DNA of 64,000 bases from CAVWCW01 sp963753615 (GTDB lineage: Bacteria > Pseudomonadota > Gammaproteobacteria > Chromatiales > Chromatiaceae), in the NCBI GenBank assembly GCA_963753615.1, contig CAVWCW010000006.1:62001-126000 (forward strand), given 5' to 3'. The notes under the pieces were generated by a model. It was given only the letters and a program-made list of their open reading frames with translations. It made no database searches and was not told where the DNA came from. Below, one piece after another: positions 18,172-27,239 of the stretch. The translations under genes were made by a program, and so were the position numbers. The first letter of the stretch is position 1, and every line of letters begins with the position of its first letter.

Positions 18172-18440
18172 TGATCCGAACAAACCCGCCAGCGGTGGCG
18201 CCCGAGATGGGGGCAACTGGGCGGGTGCTGCGCAGGCGTCTTTGGGGTCAGCTGGGCGAGAGGAGTGGTGCAAGGATGCACCTTTTACGGACCTAAGGAT
18301 GGAATCTTCATGATCACCGCCGGGTATTCGATGCAGACGATGATTCCCAGCGCGCCGTCCCAAGCCGGACAGGTCTCGATGTCGATGCCGAAGACTTCGG
18401 GCGTCGCGCCCAGTTCATCCAGCCGCCTGCGGTAAGCGGG
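18172..18440 (-). pseudogene. Remnant of an IS91-family transposase C-terminus
   Basis: Minus-strand reading ending at the TAA at 18285-18287 gives EVFGIDIETCPAWDGALG followed by CIEYPAVIMKI. This resembles the C-terminal CPxCGG ... IEDPAVI block of IS91/Y2-type transposases. The cysteine-glycine pair of the zinc-binding motif has decayed to W-D. In another frame further downstream, QLPPSRAPPLAGLFG (ending about 18172) matches the usual tail of these proteins, so at least one frameshift separates the two parts. No 5' part of the transposase is present. Assignment is from memory of the family. Confidence 0.6.
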
Positions 18441-18516
18441 GGTCTGCTTTGCCGTGCGGATTCAACCGGTCGACGCAACACCTAACCTTAAACGACAGGG
18501 GGTGTTGACTATCAAG

Positions 18517-18891
18517 ATGCGACCGAGAATCAATTACACCGAAGAGCAAAAGTCCCTGATGTGGGATCGCTGGCAGCGGGGGGAGTCCCTGGCTTCGATC
18601 GCTCGACTCTTTGATCGAGGCCACTCATCGATCCAGAGAATCCTTGCGGAGAGCGGAGGGGTTCGTCCTGCACGCCACCAACGTTCATGCCGCTCGCTAA
18701 CGCTGGCGGTGCAGGAATGGCGCTGCTCCGAGTGCGGGGCGGCACACGACCGGAATCTCAACGCAGCCCGCAACATCGGGCGCGAGGGTCGGCAGCAATT
18801 GCAGCAACCGGACGACATCGGGGAAGCGCTTGCCTTTGGCGGCGAGGGGGCTTGCCCTGGGGCCGTGTCGGCTATTCGCTCAGGCGCCTAG
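18517..18891 (+). pseudogene. Chimeric transposase remnant: IS30-type N-terminus joined to TnpB-type C-terminus
   Basis: The first ~50 residues (RPRINYTEEQKSLMWDRW, SIARLFDRGHSSIQRIL) match the helix-turn-helix start of IS30-family transposases. From about 18690 the same frame reads SLTLAVQEWRCSECG then HDRNLNAARNI, the zinc-finger and RuvC-III end of IS200/IS605 TnpB/OrfB. Catalytic middle parts of both proteins are missing, so this is the joint of two broken elements, not a functional protein. The last ~35 residues look like random read-out. Confidence 0.7.
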
Positions 18892-19003
18892 CCTCGGTCT
18901 GGAACCGGCGCGAGGGCGACCTTGGCCAATTCCGACTTGTGCTAAGTTAAGGGCTGTATATCCTCGTTCAGCAGGCAAGACGCCTATTCCCTTCCAGCGA
19001 ATC

Positions 19004-19720
19004 ATGAGCAACGACGAGAAACAGATACGGCGACATTCCAACCAGTCCGAAGTCGATCGCTTTCTGCGAAAAGTGGCGTCTACGCCCACATCCCGTAGCA
19101 CAGGCGACCGAGGCCGGCTGATCTTCGCGCTGGACGCGACCGCGAGCCGCGAACCCACCTGGGACCAAGCGATGCACATTCAGTCGGAGATGTTCGACGA
19201 GACCCGATCCCTGGGTGGACTGGAAATCCAGCTCGTCTATTACCGGGGCTTCCGCGAGTTCGAGACTTCGCCCTGGTGCAGCCAACCGCAGGACCTGCTG
19301 CCCCGGATGACTGGCGTGTCCTGTGTCGCCGGGCAGACCCAGATCGGCCGAGTGCTGCGGCATGCGTTGGACGAGACCCGGAAAAAGAAGGTCAATGCGC
19401 TGGTATTCGTCGGGGACTGCATGGAGGAAGATCCTGACGCGCTGGCTCGCCTCGCGGGTGAACTGGGCCTGCTGGCAGTGCCCGCATTCTTCTTCCACGA
19501 GGGGATGGACCCGGTCGCCGAAAAAAACTTCCGGCACATGGCCCGATTGAGCGGTGGTGCCTACTGCCGTTTCGATTCAAGGAGTGCAAAACAATTGCGG
19601 GACCTGCTGAGCGCGGTCGCCGTGTACGCGGCGGGCGGGCGCAAGGCGCTGGAGTCCCTTGGTCAACGCCAAGGCGGAATCGTGCTGCAGCTGACTCGTC
19701 GGCTCGGCAAGAAGACCTGA
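19004..19720 (+). CDS. VWA-fold protein
   Basis: 238 residues. A von Willebrand factor A-like fold is suggested by LIFALDATASREPTWD, where D44-x-T-x-S fits the first MIDAS motif. Further support comes from the conserved Thr region SCVAGQTQIGRVLRHAL and the third-Asp strand ALVFVGDCMEED. No signal peptide, so probably cytosolic. A J-domain membrane gene follows after 5 bp, so the two likely work together. The frame extends upstream to 18830, but those residues are read from non-coding DNA; the ATG at 19004 is the first sensible start. Substrate or partner unknown. Confidence 0.75.
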   Translation: MSNDEKQIRRHSNQSEVDRFLRKVASTPTSRSTGDRGRLIFALDATASREPTWDQAMHIQSEMFDETRSLGGLEIQLVYYRGFREFETSPWCSQPQDLLPRMTGVSCVAGQTQIGRVLRHALDETRKKKVNALVFVGDCMEEDPDALARLAGELGLLAVPAFFFHEGMDPVAEKNFRHMARLSGGAYCRFDSRSAKQLRDLLSAVAVYAAGGRKALESLGQRQGGIVLQLTRRLGKKT

Positions 19721-19725
19721 CTCAG

Positions 19726-20433
19726 ATGTACGGCCGTTTTGTCATCCTTGCGGCCGCATTGGTCACGCTCTTTTGGCTGCTACGTTGGTTTCAGCGTACG
19801 CCACCGGAAGAGGTGGCGCGCGTTCTACGCAAGACCGCACTGTTCGCCGCCATCGGCTTTTTCATCCTGCTGGCCGTCACCGGGCGGCTGCATTGGGTGT
19901 TCGCAGCCGCCGCCGCTATTCCAGTACTGCTGCGCTTGTTGGCGAAAGGATTGCGCTTCGGGCGACCGGAATCCCCACCCGGCGGTCGCGGGCAAACCTC
20001 GTCCATCCGCACCCGGTTTCTGGATATGCGGCTGGAACACGACAGCGGGGACCTTGACGGCAGCGTACTCAAGGGGCCCTATCAAGGGCTGCGTCTGAGC
20101 GAACTGGGCCTCGACCAGCTGATCGAACTGCTCGATTGTTGCCGCCACGAGGACGAGCAGTCGGCGGCCGTGCTCGAGGCCTACCTGGACCGCAATTTCG
20201 AAGATGATTGGCGGGAAGCTGCGGAATCTCCGCCCGGCGGGGGCGCCAAGGACGGGACCGGTCCCATGACGGCATCCGAAGCCTGGGCGGTGCTGGGACT
20301 CGAACCCGGAGCCGACGAGAACGAAATTCGTGAAGCCCACCGCCGCCTGATGCAAAAGCTGCATCCCGACCGAGGCGGCTCTACCTATCTTGCGGCCAAG
20401 ATCAACCAAGCGAAAGACCTACTCCTCGGGTAA
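19726..20433 (+). CDS. Membrane-anchored J-domain protein
   Basis: 235 residues. Two hydrophobic segments at about 4-20 and 38-68 anchor it. A polar region follows and then a C-terminal J domain (about 183-235) with helix II/III and the HPD motif (LMQKLHPDRGG). A J domain at the C-terminus of a membrane protein resembles the TIM14/DjlC type. It would recruit DnaK to the membrane. It starts 5 bp after the VWA gene and is very likely co-transcribed with it. Confidence 0.82.
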   Translation: MYGRFVILAAALVTLFWLLRWFQRTPPEEVARVLRKTALFAAIGFFILLAVTGRLHWVFAAAAAIPVLLRLLAKGLRFGRPESPPGGRGQTSSIRTRFLDMRLEHDSGDLDGSVLKGPYQGLRLSELGLDQLIELLDCCRHEDEQSAAVLEAYLDRNFEDDWREAAESPPGGGAKDGTGPMTASEAWAVLGLEPGADENEIREAHRRLMQKLHPDRGGSTYLAAKINQAKDLLLG

Positions 20434-20470
20434 GGTAGAAACCCAGGCCTGAAGTCGGCATGGGTTTTAA

Positions 20471-20701
20471 GAGCGATGGGACGGTAGCGGCTATCCCCAG
20501 GGTTTGGCCCAGGATCAGATCCCGGTCCTTGGGTGCATCGCAGGGTTGATCGACAGTTTCGATGCCATGACCAACCCGCGCCCCCCGCGCCCCTTTCAGG
20601 CAGCGCTGTCACCCCACCAGGCCAGCTCTACGAAGGCCGGGAGGCGCTGTTTCAGGCGGAACTGGTGGAACAACTGATCCAGGCGTGCGGGATCTTCCCC
20701 A
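20471..20701 (+). pseudogene. Fragment of a second HD-GYP gene
   Basis: 231 bp matching 16112-16340 of the HD-GYP gene with about 11 substitutions (around 95% identity by eye), a 9-base insertion and a 7-base deletion. It covers codons for HHERWDGSGYP through the region after NARPF and has no start or stop of its own; the 7-base deletion shifts the frame. Several differences fall at synonymous third positions (CAA/CAG twice, GCG/GCA), which suggests a decayed paralogue rather than a fresh copy. Confidence 0.85.
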
Positions 20702-20923
20702 GGGGTTAAGCGGATATTTTTTCAATAGAGTGGTGAAGTGCTGCCATAGTTTCACTGGTTTCTTGGAAAAGTGGTAATTGCGAGCCGATTTTTTCTCTAA
20801 ATACGTTGCGGCGGGACATTGAGAAATGCCCGTGGCGTAACTTGACACTTCCTTCTCGCGCAATGATTCTTTCCAGCACCCCTTGAGCGCAGCGATGCCG
20901 ACCACGAAACCGAAAGCGTCGCC

Positions 20924-22645
20924 CTACTTGGTGCTCTCCGATTCATGCCGCACCAGGGCGTAATCCGCGCGGCGCACGCCCTGTAGCAACAGATCCGTAT
21001 CCTCGGTGGCCACACCCAGGGCATTCAGGGCCTCTGCCGCCAGCCGCAGACTGGCCTCCACGGCCTCCGGAAAGGCCTCGTTCGCCCCGGCCTGCAGAAG
21101 GAGATTGCTGGTCTCCAGGTCGCGAGCCCGCGCCACGATGATGGTTCTGGGGGCGAGGTCGCGGATCAGCCTTGTCGCCCGCACGGCGGCGCGTCGATCA
21201 TCGATGGTCAACACTACCAGATCGGCTTTCTCGATATGCGCCGCCGCGAGCAGATCGGCATCGGCGATGTCTCCGTAGTAAACGTGATGGCCCAGATTCC
21301 GGAACTCGTCCACCCGAATCGGGCTGGTGTCGAAGGCGATGAAGGGGATGCCGCTGCTCTTGAGGATGGTCCCGACCGCGTGACCCACGCGTCCATAGCC
21401 TGCCACCACCGCGCGAGCGCCGGACTCGGCCCCTTCGATCGAGAACTTGAAGCGCTCGCCAGATTGATCGGCGTCGGAGGACACACGCGCCGCCAGGCCG
21501 TCGCCGATCCGCACCAGGACGGGCGTCACCAACATACTGAGCGAGATGACGCCGACGGCGAGCACGAAGGTATCGCTGTCGATGATCGCCAATGCCTTGG
21601 CCGCACCGAACAGGACGAAACCGAACTCCCCGCTCTGGGCGAGCAGGAATGCGACCCGCGTGGCCACGGCCCGCGCCTCCCCGAATAGGAGACAGAGCGC
21701 GAACAGCACCGCGACCTTGATCGCCAGGATGATCACCACGTGGCGCGCAAACAGCAGTGGATCCTCCGAAAGGGCCCTGAGATCCAACGACATGCCCACC
21801 GCTACGAAGAAGAGGCTCATCAGCAGCCCCTTGTGGGGCTCGACGCTGGCTTGGACCTGAACGTTGTAACGCGACCCGGATAGTGCGACCCCCATAAGGA
21901 AGGCCCCCAGCGCCATGGACATGCCTGCAAGATCCATGGCCCAGGCGGAGGTGAAGACCGCCGCCATGGAGACCAGAAAGAATGCCTCGCGGTTGCCCTG
22001 GCGGGCCAGGAGATCGAGGACCCAAGGTACCAGGTAGCGCCCCGCGAGGATGACCAGGGCGACAGCCGCCACCACGATAACCACCTGCTCGACAAGCGGC
22101 ACCTCGCTGGAAAGAGGGCCCACGTCTGCCAGGATGGGAATCAGCGCGAGCAAGGGCACGACGGCTAGGTCCTGCATCAGCAGAATGGCGAAGGTGGTCC
22201 GGCCGTGAGGGCTGGCGATCTCGCCCCGTTCCTGCAGGATCTGGATCACGAAGGCGGTGGATGAGAGGGCGAGGGTGAGGCCCGCAAGCAGGTCGATCCC
22301 CCAGCGCGGCTCGAACAGGTGCAGGTAGAGGGCAATGGCGAGCCCGGAGACCAGGATCTGCAGGGAGCCGAGGCCGAACATGGATCGGCGCAGAGACCAC
22401 AGGCGACGCGGCTGCATCTCCAGGCCGATGAGGAACAGCAACAGCACCACACCAAGCTCGGTGAAGTGTCTGACATCCTCGACATGAGTCGTCATGGAAG
22501 GGCCGGGCGTGTGAGGGCCGATGAAGACGCCGGCCACCAGCAGGCCGAGTATCGAGCCGAGCCCGAAGCGGCGGAAGACTGCCACGGCGATCGAAGTGGC
22601 CACCAGCAGCAACACAGCGGAGTAGACAAAGGATTTCGGGTCCAT
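20924..22645 (-). CDS. CPA2 cation:proton antiporter with TrkA-N domain (KefB/KefC-like)
   Basis: 573 residues. About 12 membrane helices (1-385), with the CPA2 blocks LVAGVFIGPHTPG, LLFLIGLEMQPRRLW and LLMQDLAVVPLLALIPIL. Then a cytosolic Rossmann RCK/TrkA-N domain from about 410 (ARAVVAGYGRVGHAVG; HVYYGDIADADLL). There is no TrkA-C domain. Likely exchanges K+ or Na+ for H+. I use the ATG at 22645 with an AGAGAG ribosome-binding site; the 45 extra residues of the open frame are not membrane-like. Divergent from the P-type ATPase gene. Confidence 0.92.
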   Translation of the reverse strand: MDPKSFVYSAVLLLVATSIAVAVFRRFGLGSILGLLVAGVFIGPHTPGPSMTTHVEDVRHFTELGVVLLLFLIGLEMQPRRLWSLRRSMFGLGSLQILVSGLAIALYLHLFEPRWGIDLLAGLTLALSSTAFVIQILQERGEIASPHGRTTFAILLMQDLAVVPLLALIPILADVGPLSSEVPLVEQVVIVVAAVALVILAGRYLVPWVLDLLARQGNREAFFLVSMAAVFTSAWAMDLAGMSMALGAFLMGVALSGSRYNVQVQASVEPHKGLLMSLFFVAVGMSLDLRALSEDPLLFARHVVIILAIKVAVLFALCLLFGEARAVATRVAFLLAQSGEFGFVLFGAAKALAIIDSDTFVLAVGVISLSMLVTPVLVRIGDGLAARVSSDADQSGERFKFSIEGAESGARAVVAGYGRVGHAVGTILKSSGIPFIAFDTSPIRVDEFRNLGHHVYYGDIADADLLAAAHIEKADLVVLTIDDRRAAVRATRLIRDLAPRTIIVARARDLETSNLLLQAGANEAFPEAVEASLRLAAEALNALGVATEDTDLLLQGVRRADYALVRHESESTK

Positions 22646-23007
22646 GGGGGCTCTCTGAGAATAAGTGGTCGCATTCGTCCGCGATTGCGGGGCGATCCGG
22701 GCTCGGCGATGACGGCCAGCATACTCATAACGGCATGCGAGCGTTAGCTCCGAGGGGATTGTCGGATCCCATCCACCCACCCCTGCGCGCTGCTGAGCTC
22801 GTGACGGCGTCGAATCGGGCCCTGAGCATCTTCGACTTTAGCGCAAGAAAGGCCGGCGGTTCCGACACGGGCCAGGGGGCAGAATATCCGTTAGTCTAGT
22901 ATGCTTAGTAAGGCGAGCTGTCGATTGGTTGAAGCGAAGATCCAACCGATGTCTCGGGCAATGTTCTTGTCACGACGGCGGTGGCTCGTGGCGACAGGAG
23001 GACGGAT
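22646..23007. other. Divergent intergenic region between antiporter and P-type ATPase genes
   Basis: 362 bp that must carry both promoters. A TAGTAT at 22897-22902 could be a -10 box for the ATPase, without a good -35. AGGAGG at 22996-23002 is the ATPase ribosome-binding site. No gene recognised. Confidence 0.4.
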
Positions 23008-25851
23008 ATGTCTGACAGCGACAATATCTCCTTCGACCTTGCAGTTCTGGAATGGCTGATCGCGTTTGCAGGAGTGGCGGTTCTCGGGCTCGTGGGCGCC
23101 TGGGTCGGCTGGCGGCGCCATCAGGCGTTTCAGGCCACTCAGACCCGGACCACTTCATCCGCCGAAACCGAGCATTGGCACACCCTGGGTGTCGGGGAGA
23201 CGCTGGAGAGGCTAGAAAGCATCCGGGATGGACTCGCTGACGGCGAGGCCCGACGCCGTCTCGCCCGCCATGGACCCAACAGCTTGCCCGAGGCGAAGCC
23301 GCGCAGTGCCCTGGTGCGTTTCCTATCCCAATTCCATAACGTGCTCATTTATGTGCTCGTCGCCGCCGGGGCGGTGACGGCGTTGCTGCACCACTGGGTG
23401 GACGCCGGCGTCATCCTCGGTGTGGTGCTCATCAACTCGTTCATCGGGTTCGTGCAGGAGGGCAAGGCGGAAGACGCCCTTCAGGCCATTCGCCAGATGC
23501 TCTCGTTACACGCGATGGTCTGGCGAAGCGGCCACCTGGTCACCGTCAATGCGCAGGAGTTGGTTCCGGGCGACGTGGTGTCGCTGCAGTGCGGTGACAA
23601 GATACCGGCCGACCTGCGCCTGTTGCGGACCAAGAGCTTGCAGGTCGAGGAGGCGGCCCTGACGGGCGAGTCGTTGCCGGTGGAGAAGGTCATCGACCCC
23701 TTGCCTCGCGAAACCGTTCTCGCGGATCGCCGTTGTATGGCCTATTCGGGAACGCTTGTGACCCACGGTCAAGGTACGGGCGTCGTAGTGGTTACCGGCG
23801 CGCACACCGAGATCGGCCGCATCAGCGCCCTGGTGGCCGGCGTGCAGCAACTGACGACCCCGCTGCTGCGCCAGATGGCTCAGTTCGGCCGCTGGCTGAC
23901 GGCTGCCATCCTGCTGGTGGCTGCGGGCAGCTTCGCCTTCGGCGTGCTCATCAGGAACTATACCGCCGCCGAGATGTTTCTCGCTTCCGTGGGGCTGGCG
24001 GTCGCCGCCATCCCCGAGGGACTGCCCGCCATCATGACCATTACGCTCGCCATCGGCGTGCAGCGCATGGCCGGGCGGAGCGCCATCATCCGGCGCCTGC
24101 CGGCGGTCGAGACCCTGGGCACCGTAGGGGTCATCTGCTCCGACAAGACCGGCACCCTGACCCGCAACGAAATGACGGTGAGCACCATCGCCACCACCGA
24201 GCGCCGGCTGGCGCTCACGGGCACCGGCTATGATCCTCACGGCGGCTTTGTGCTCGACGGTCAGGCCTATTCGCCGCAGGATGACCCGGTGCTGCTGCAG
24301 GCGCTTCGCGCAGTGCTGCTGTGCAACGACACCGCCCTGGAGCACAGCGAGGGCGATTGGCGCGTTCACGGGGATCCTATGGAAGGTGCCCTGCTGATCG
24401 CCGGCGTCAAAGCGGGCTTGGACCCGGAGACCATCGGCAAGGAATACCCCCGCACCGACCTCATCCCCTTCGAGTCCGAGCATAAGTTCATGGCCACGCT
24501 GCATCACAGCCATACCGGCGAGTCCTTCATCTTCGTGAAGGGGGCGCCCGAGTCCGTGCTGGACATGTGTGCTCAGCAGCGCACCGCTGCCGGGTTAGAG
24601 CCCCTAGACCGACAACGCTGGCATAACCGCATCGAGGCACTGGCGGACAGCGGGCAGCGGGTGCTCGCGGTAGCGGCCAAGCCCGGGCGCAGCCACAGGA
24701 CGGAGCTTGATTTCGCGGACGTGGACGACGATTTGGCGCTGCTCGCGTTGTTTGGCCTAATGGACCCACCCCGTGAGGAGGCCATCAAGGCGGTGCGCGA
24801 GTGCTCGGATGCGGGCATCCGGGTGAAGATGATCACCGGCGATCATGCGGCAACGGCGGGTGCCATCGCCCGGCAGGTGGGTTTGGCGAACCCCGGTTCC
24901 GTCCTCACCGGACACGAGCTCGACGCCATGGACGACGAGGCGCTGCGGCGGCGGGTGGCGGAGGTCAACGTCTATGCGCGGGTCGCGCCCGAGCACAAGC
25001 TTCGGCTCGTTCAGCTGCTGCAGGAGGAGGGGATGGTCGTCGCCATGACCGGCGACGGAGTCAATGATGCGCCCGCGCTGAAGCGTGCCGACGTGGGGAT
25101 TGCCATGGGACTGAAAGGAACGGAGGCGGCAAAGGATGCCTCGGAGATGGTGCTGACCGATGACAACTTCGCTTCCATCGTCAATGCAGTGGAGGAGGGG
25201 CGAACCGTCTACGACAATCTCAAGAAGGCAATCCTGTTCATCCTGCCCACGAACGGCGGCGAGGCCCTCATCGTCCTCGGCGCCATCCTCTTCGGCTTCC
25301 ACCAGTTTCCGCTGACCCCCGTGCAGATCCTGTGGGTCAACATGATCACAGCGGTCACCCTGGCGCTGGCGCTGGCCTTCGAGCCGCCAGAACCCGGTGT
25401 GATGCGCCGCCCGCCGCGCGATCCGCGGGAGCCCGTGCTCACCGGCTTGTTCCTGTGGCGCATCGCCTTTGTCGCGCTGATCCTGACCGGCGGCACCTTC
25501 GGCCTGTTCCTGTGGGAGATGGAGCGAGGCGTGAGCATCGAGCACGCACGGACCGTTGCGGTGAACACGCTGGTCATGTTCGAGATCTTCTACCTCTTCA
25601 ACTCCCGCTACATCACCGCGCCGGTGCTGAACCGCACTGGACTGCTGGGGAACCGCTACGTCCTTTTCGCCGTTGGTATCCTGATTCTGTTCCAGCTCGC
25701 ATTCACCTACTTCGGACCACTGCAGGCGCTGTTCGGTACGGCGCCTATCGAACCCACGATCTGGGTGCGCATCGTCCTCGTTGCGGCGTCCGTTTTGCTG
25801 CTAGTCGAGCTCGAGAAGGCGCTGGTACGGCGTCGGGGATGGGTGCGGTGA
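23008..25851 (+). CDS. Cation-transporting P-type ATPase (P2-like)
   Basis: 947 residues. All P-type landmarks are present: actuator TGES (219-222), M4 PEGLP, phosphorylation site CSDKTGTLT with Asp379, MITGDHAATA and the hinge TGDGVNDAPALKRADVG. Architecture is that of Ca2+/Na+-type pumps. The M6 segment reads NMITAVTLALALAF (from Asn778), so the Asp found there in SERCA is absent and the ion is uncertain. An extra N-terminal hydrophobic segment (about 11-32) precedes the cation-ATPase N domain. The ATG at 23008 follows AGGAGG. Divergent from a cation antiporter, suggesting a shared role in ion balance. Confidence 0.93.
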   Translation: MSDSDNISFDLAVLEWLIAFAGVAVLGLVGAWVGWRRHQAFQATQTRTTSSAETEHWHTLGVGETLERLESIRDGLADGEARRRLARHGPNSLPEAKPRSALVRFLSQFHNVLIYVLVAAGAVTALLHHWVDAGVILGVVLINSFIGFVQEGKAEDALQAIRQMLSLHAMVWRSGHLVTVNAQELVPGDVVSLQCGDKIPADLRLLRTKSLQVEEAALTGESLPVEKVIDPLPRETVLADRRCMAYSGTLVTHGQGTGVVVVTGAHTEIGRISALVAGVQQLTTPLLRQMAQFGRWLTAAILLVAAGSFAFGVLIRNYTAAEMFLASVGLAVAAIPEGLPAIMTITLAIGVQRMAGRSAIIRRLPAVETLGTVGVICSDKTGTLTRNEMTVSTIATTERRLALTGTGYDPHGGFVLDGQAYSPQDDPVLLQALRAVLLCNDTALEHSEGDWRVHGDPMEGALLIAGVKAGLDPETIGKEYPRTDLIPFESEHKFMATLHHSHTGESFIFVKGAPESVLDMCAQQRTAAGLEPLDRQRWHNRIEALADSGQRVLAVAAKPGRSHRTELDFADVDDDLALLALFGLMDPPREEAIKAVRECSDAGIRVKMITGDHAATAGAIARQVGLANPGSVLTGHELDAMDDEALRRRVAEVNVYARVAPEHKLRLVQLLQEEGMVVAMTGDGVNDAPALKRADVGIAMGLKGTEAAKDASEMVLTDDNFASIVNAVEEGRTVYDNLKKAILFILPTNGGEALIVLGAILFGFHQFPLTPVQILWVNMITAVTLALALAFEPPEPGVMRRPPRDPREPVLTGLFLWRIAFVALILTGGTFGLFLWEMERGVSIEHARTVAVNTLVMFEIFYLFNSRYITAPVLNRTGLLGNRYVLFAVGILILFQLAFTYFGPLQALFGTAPIEPTIWVRIVLVAASVLLLVELEKALVRRRGWVR

Positions 25852-26405
25852 ACTGCGGGATTTGCGGCTGAGGCTGGTGCCGGATGATTCCTCGTGCTGA
25901 ACCTTTCGATCGTCCGCTAACAGCATACTGCTGGCTTCGGTCGCAGCAACGCTGGAGTGCGGGGTATGTGCTCGGCGATTCGACTTCCCCTAAGGTGCCC
26001 CGCCGCCGATTGCACAGGCTCGTCGGGTCGACCAGGGATTGTATGCGCAATGCGGCAAATCTATCGACCAGACCCGCGACGGACTTCTCGCGGTCAACCC
26101 GGAACGCTGGCTGTATTACACTATCCCGCCGTGCCCGCATGCGTGCGATCTCTCGGTCCCCACTCAACAACCTGGCCGGCGGTGTTTGTTGAATTGGCAG
26201 CCTTGCCATTCGCGGGGCCCCGGAGCTCCAACACCGAGAGTCCGGTCATCGTCGCACGCAGAAGACTCGGCAGCGGGCGGATCGATTTCAATATCGGTCC
26301 GATCCCCTGGCGGCGGCCATGCTTGGGATTATCAGAGTTCCGAGATTACCGCCGAACGGGCAGACGCGCAGCCAGGAAGAGCGTCTCTGTGCCGATCCCA
26401 CCGCG
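25852..26405. other. Intergenic region, no gene recognised
   Basis: 554 bp between convergent genes (P-type ATPase and nadC). ORFs of about 100-150 codons exist on both strands, but they are Arg-rich shadow-like readings without start signals or family features. Confidence 0.45.
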
Positions 26406-27239
26406 CTAGACGAAGCGCATCGACAAGTCGATGGCTTGAAGGTCTTTTGTCAGAGCGCCTACCGAGATATCGTCCACTCCGGTCTCGGCGATCCCGCGTA
26501 CGGTTTGCAAATCGACTCCACCGGAGGCCTCGAGCCGAGCTCGGCCTGCGTTTAAGATCACGGCCCGTCGCAATTCTTCGAGCGAGAAGTTGTCCAGCAA
26601 CAGGTGCCGGGCACCGACATCGAGGGCCTGTTCCATCTGGGTCAGGGTTTCCACCTCGATTTCGATGTCTACACCGGGGGCCGCGAGTTCCCGAGCCGCT
26701 GCCAGAGCGAGCGCCACCGAACCCGCAGCGGCGATATGGTTCTCCTTGATCAGGACGGCGTCGTACAGGCCGATTCGGTGGTTGTGGCCGCCACCGCAGC
26801 GAACTGCGTATTTCTGCTGCAGCCGCAGGCCGGGGATGGTCTTGCGGGTGTCGAGGATGCGCACGCCGGTCCCGAGCACCGCATCGGCGTAACGCCGGGC
26901 CAAGCTGGCGGTGCCGGACAGCGTCTGCAGATAGTTCATTGCCGTGCGCTCGCCGGTAAGCAGAGCACGGGCGGGGCCTTGCAGGGTGCATAGCTGATGA
27001 TCCGCGCTCACCCCCTGACCTTCCGTCACCTCCCAATCGATGACGATCTCCGGGGCAAGCTGCCGAAACACCTGGTCGAACCATGGGCGACCGCAGATCA
27101 CCGCCGGCTGGCGGCAGATAAGCTGCACCGACAGCCGCTGCTCGGCCGGGATCAGGCCCGCCGTAAGGTCGCCGTCGCCCAGGTCCTCCGCCAGGGCGAG
27201 CGCCACCTGAGCGGCGACCTGCTCGTGCAAGACCTCCAC
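26406..27239 (-). CDS. nadC: Nicotinate-nucleotide pyrophosphorylase (carboxylating)
   Basis: 277 residues. Makes nicotinate mononucleotide from quinolinate and PRPP in NAD synthesis. Typical blocks are ALAEDLGDGDLTAGLI, GERTAMNYLQTLSGTA, TRKTIPGLR, KYAVRCGGGHNHR, LIKENHI, EVETLTQ and LEASGGV. The start is a GTG at 27239 placed directly after the TGA of the FKBP gene and in the same frame, so the two are strictly coupled. A later start would cut conserved residues. Confidence 0.96.
   Translation of the reverse strand: MEVLHEQVAAQVALALAEDLGDGDLTAGLIPAEQRLSVQLICRQPAVICGRPWFDQVFRQLAPEIVIDWEVTEGQGVSADHQLCTLQGPARALLTGERTAMNYLQTLSGTASLARRYADAVLGTGVRILDTRKTIPGLRLQQKYAVRCGGGHNHRIGLYDAVLIKENHIAAAGSVALALAAARELAAPGVDIEIEVETLTQMEQALDVGARHLLLDNFSLEELRRAVILNAGRARLEASGGVDLQTVRGIAETGVDDISVGALTKDLQAIDLSMRFV

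Noticed and set aside
18454..18516. Upstream start for the IS30/TnpB chimera
   Set aside because: IS30-type similarity begins at the Met encoded at 18517; the 21 earlier residues match nothing.
20609..20905. Minus-strand ORF of 98 codons downstream of the antiporter gene
   Set aside because: It is partly antisense to the HD-GYP fragment and has no family features.
25745..26209. Minus-strand ORF of 154 codons next to the P-type ATPase
   Set aside because: Overlaps the 3' end of the ATPase gene, Arg-rich, no start signal and no homology I recognise.
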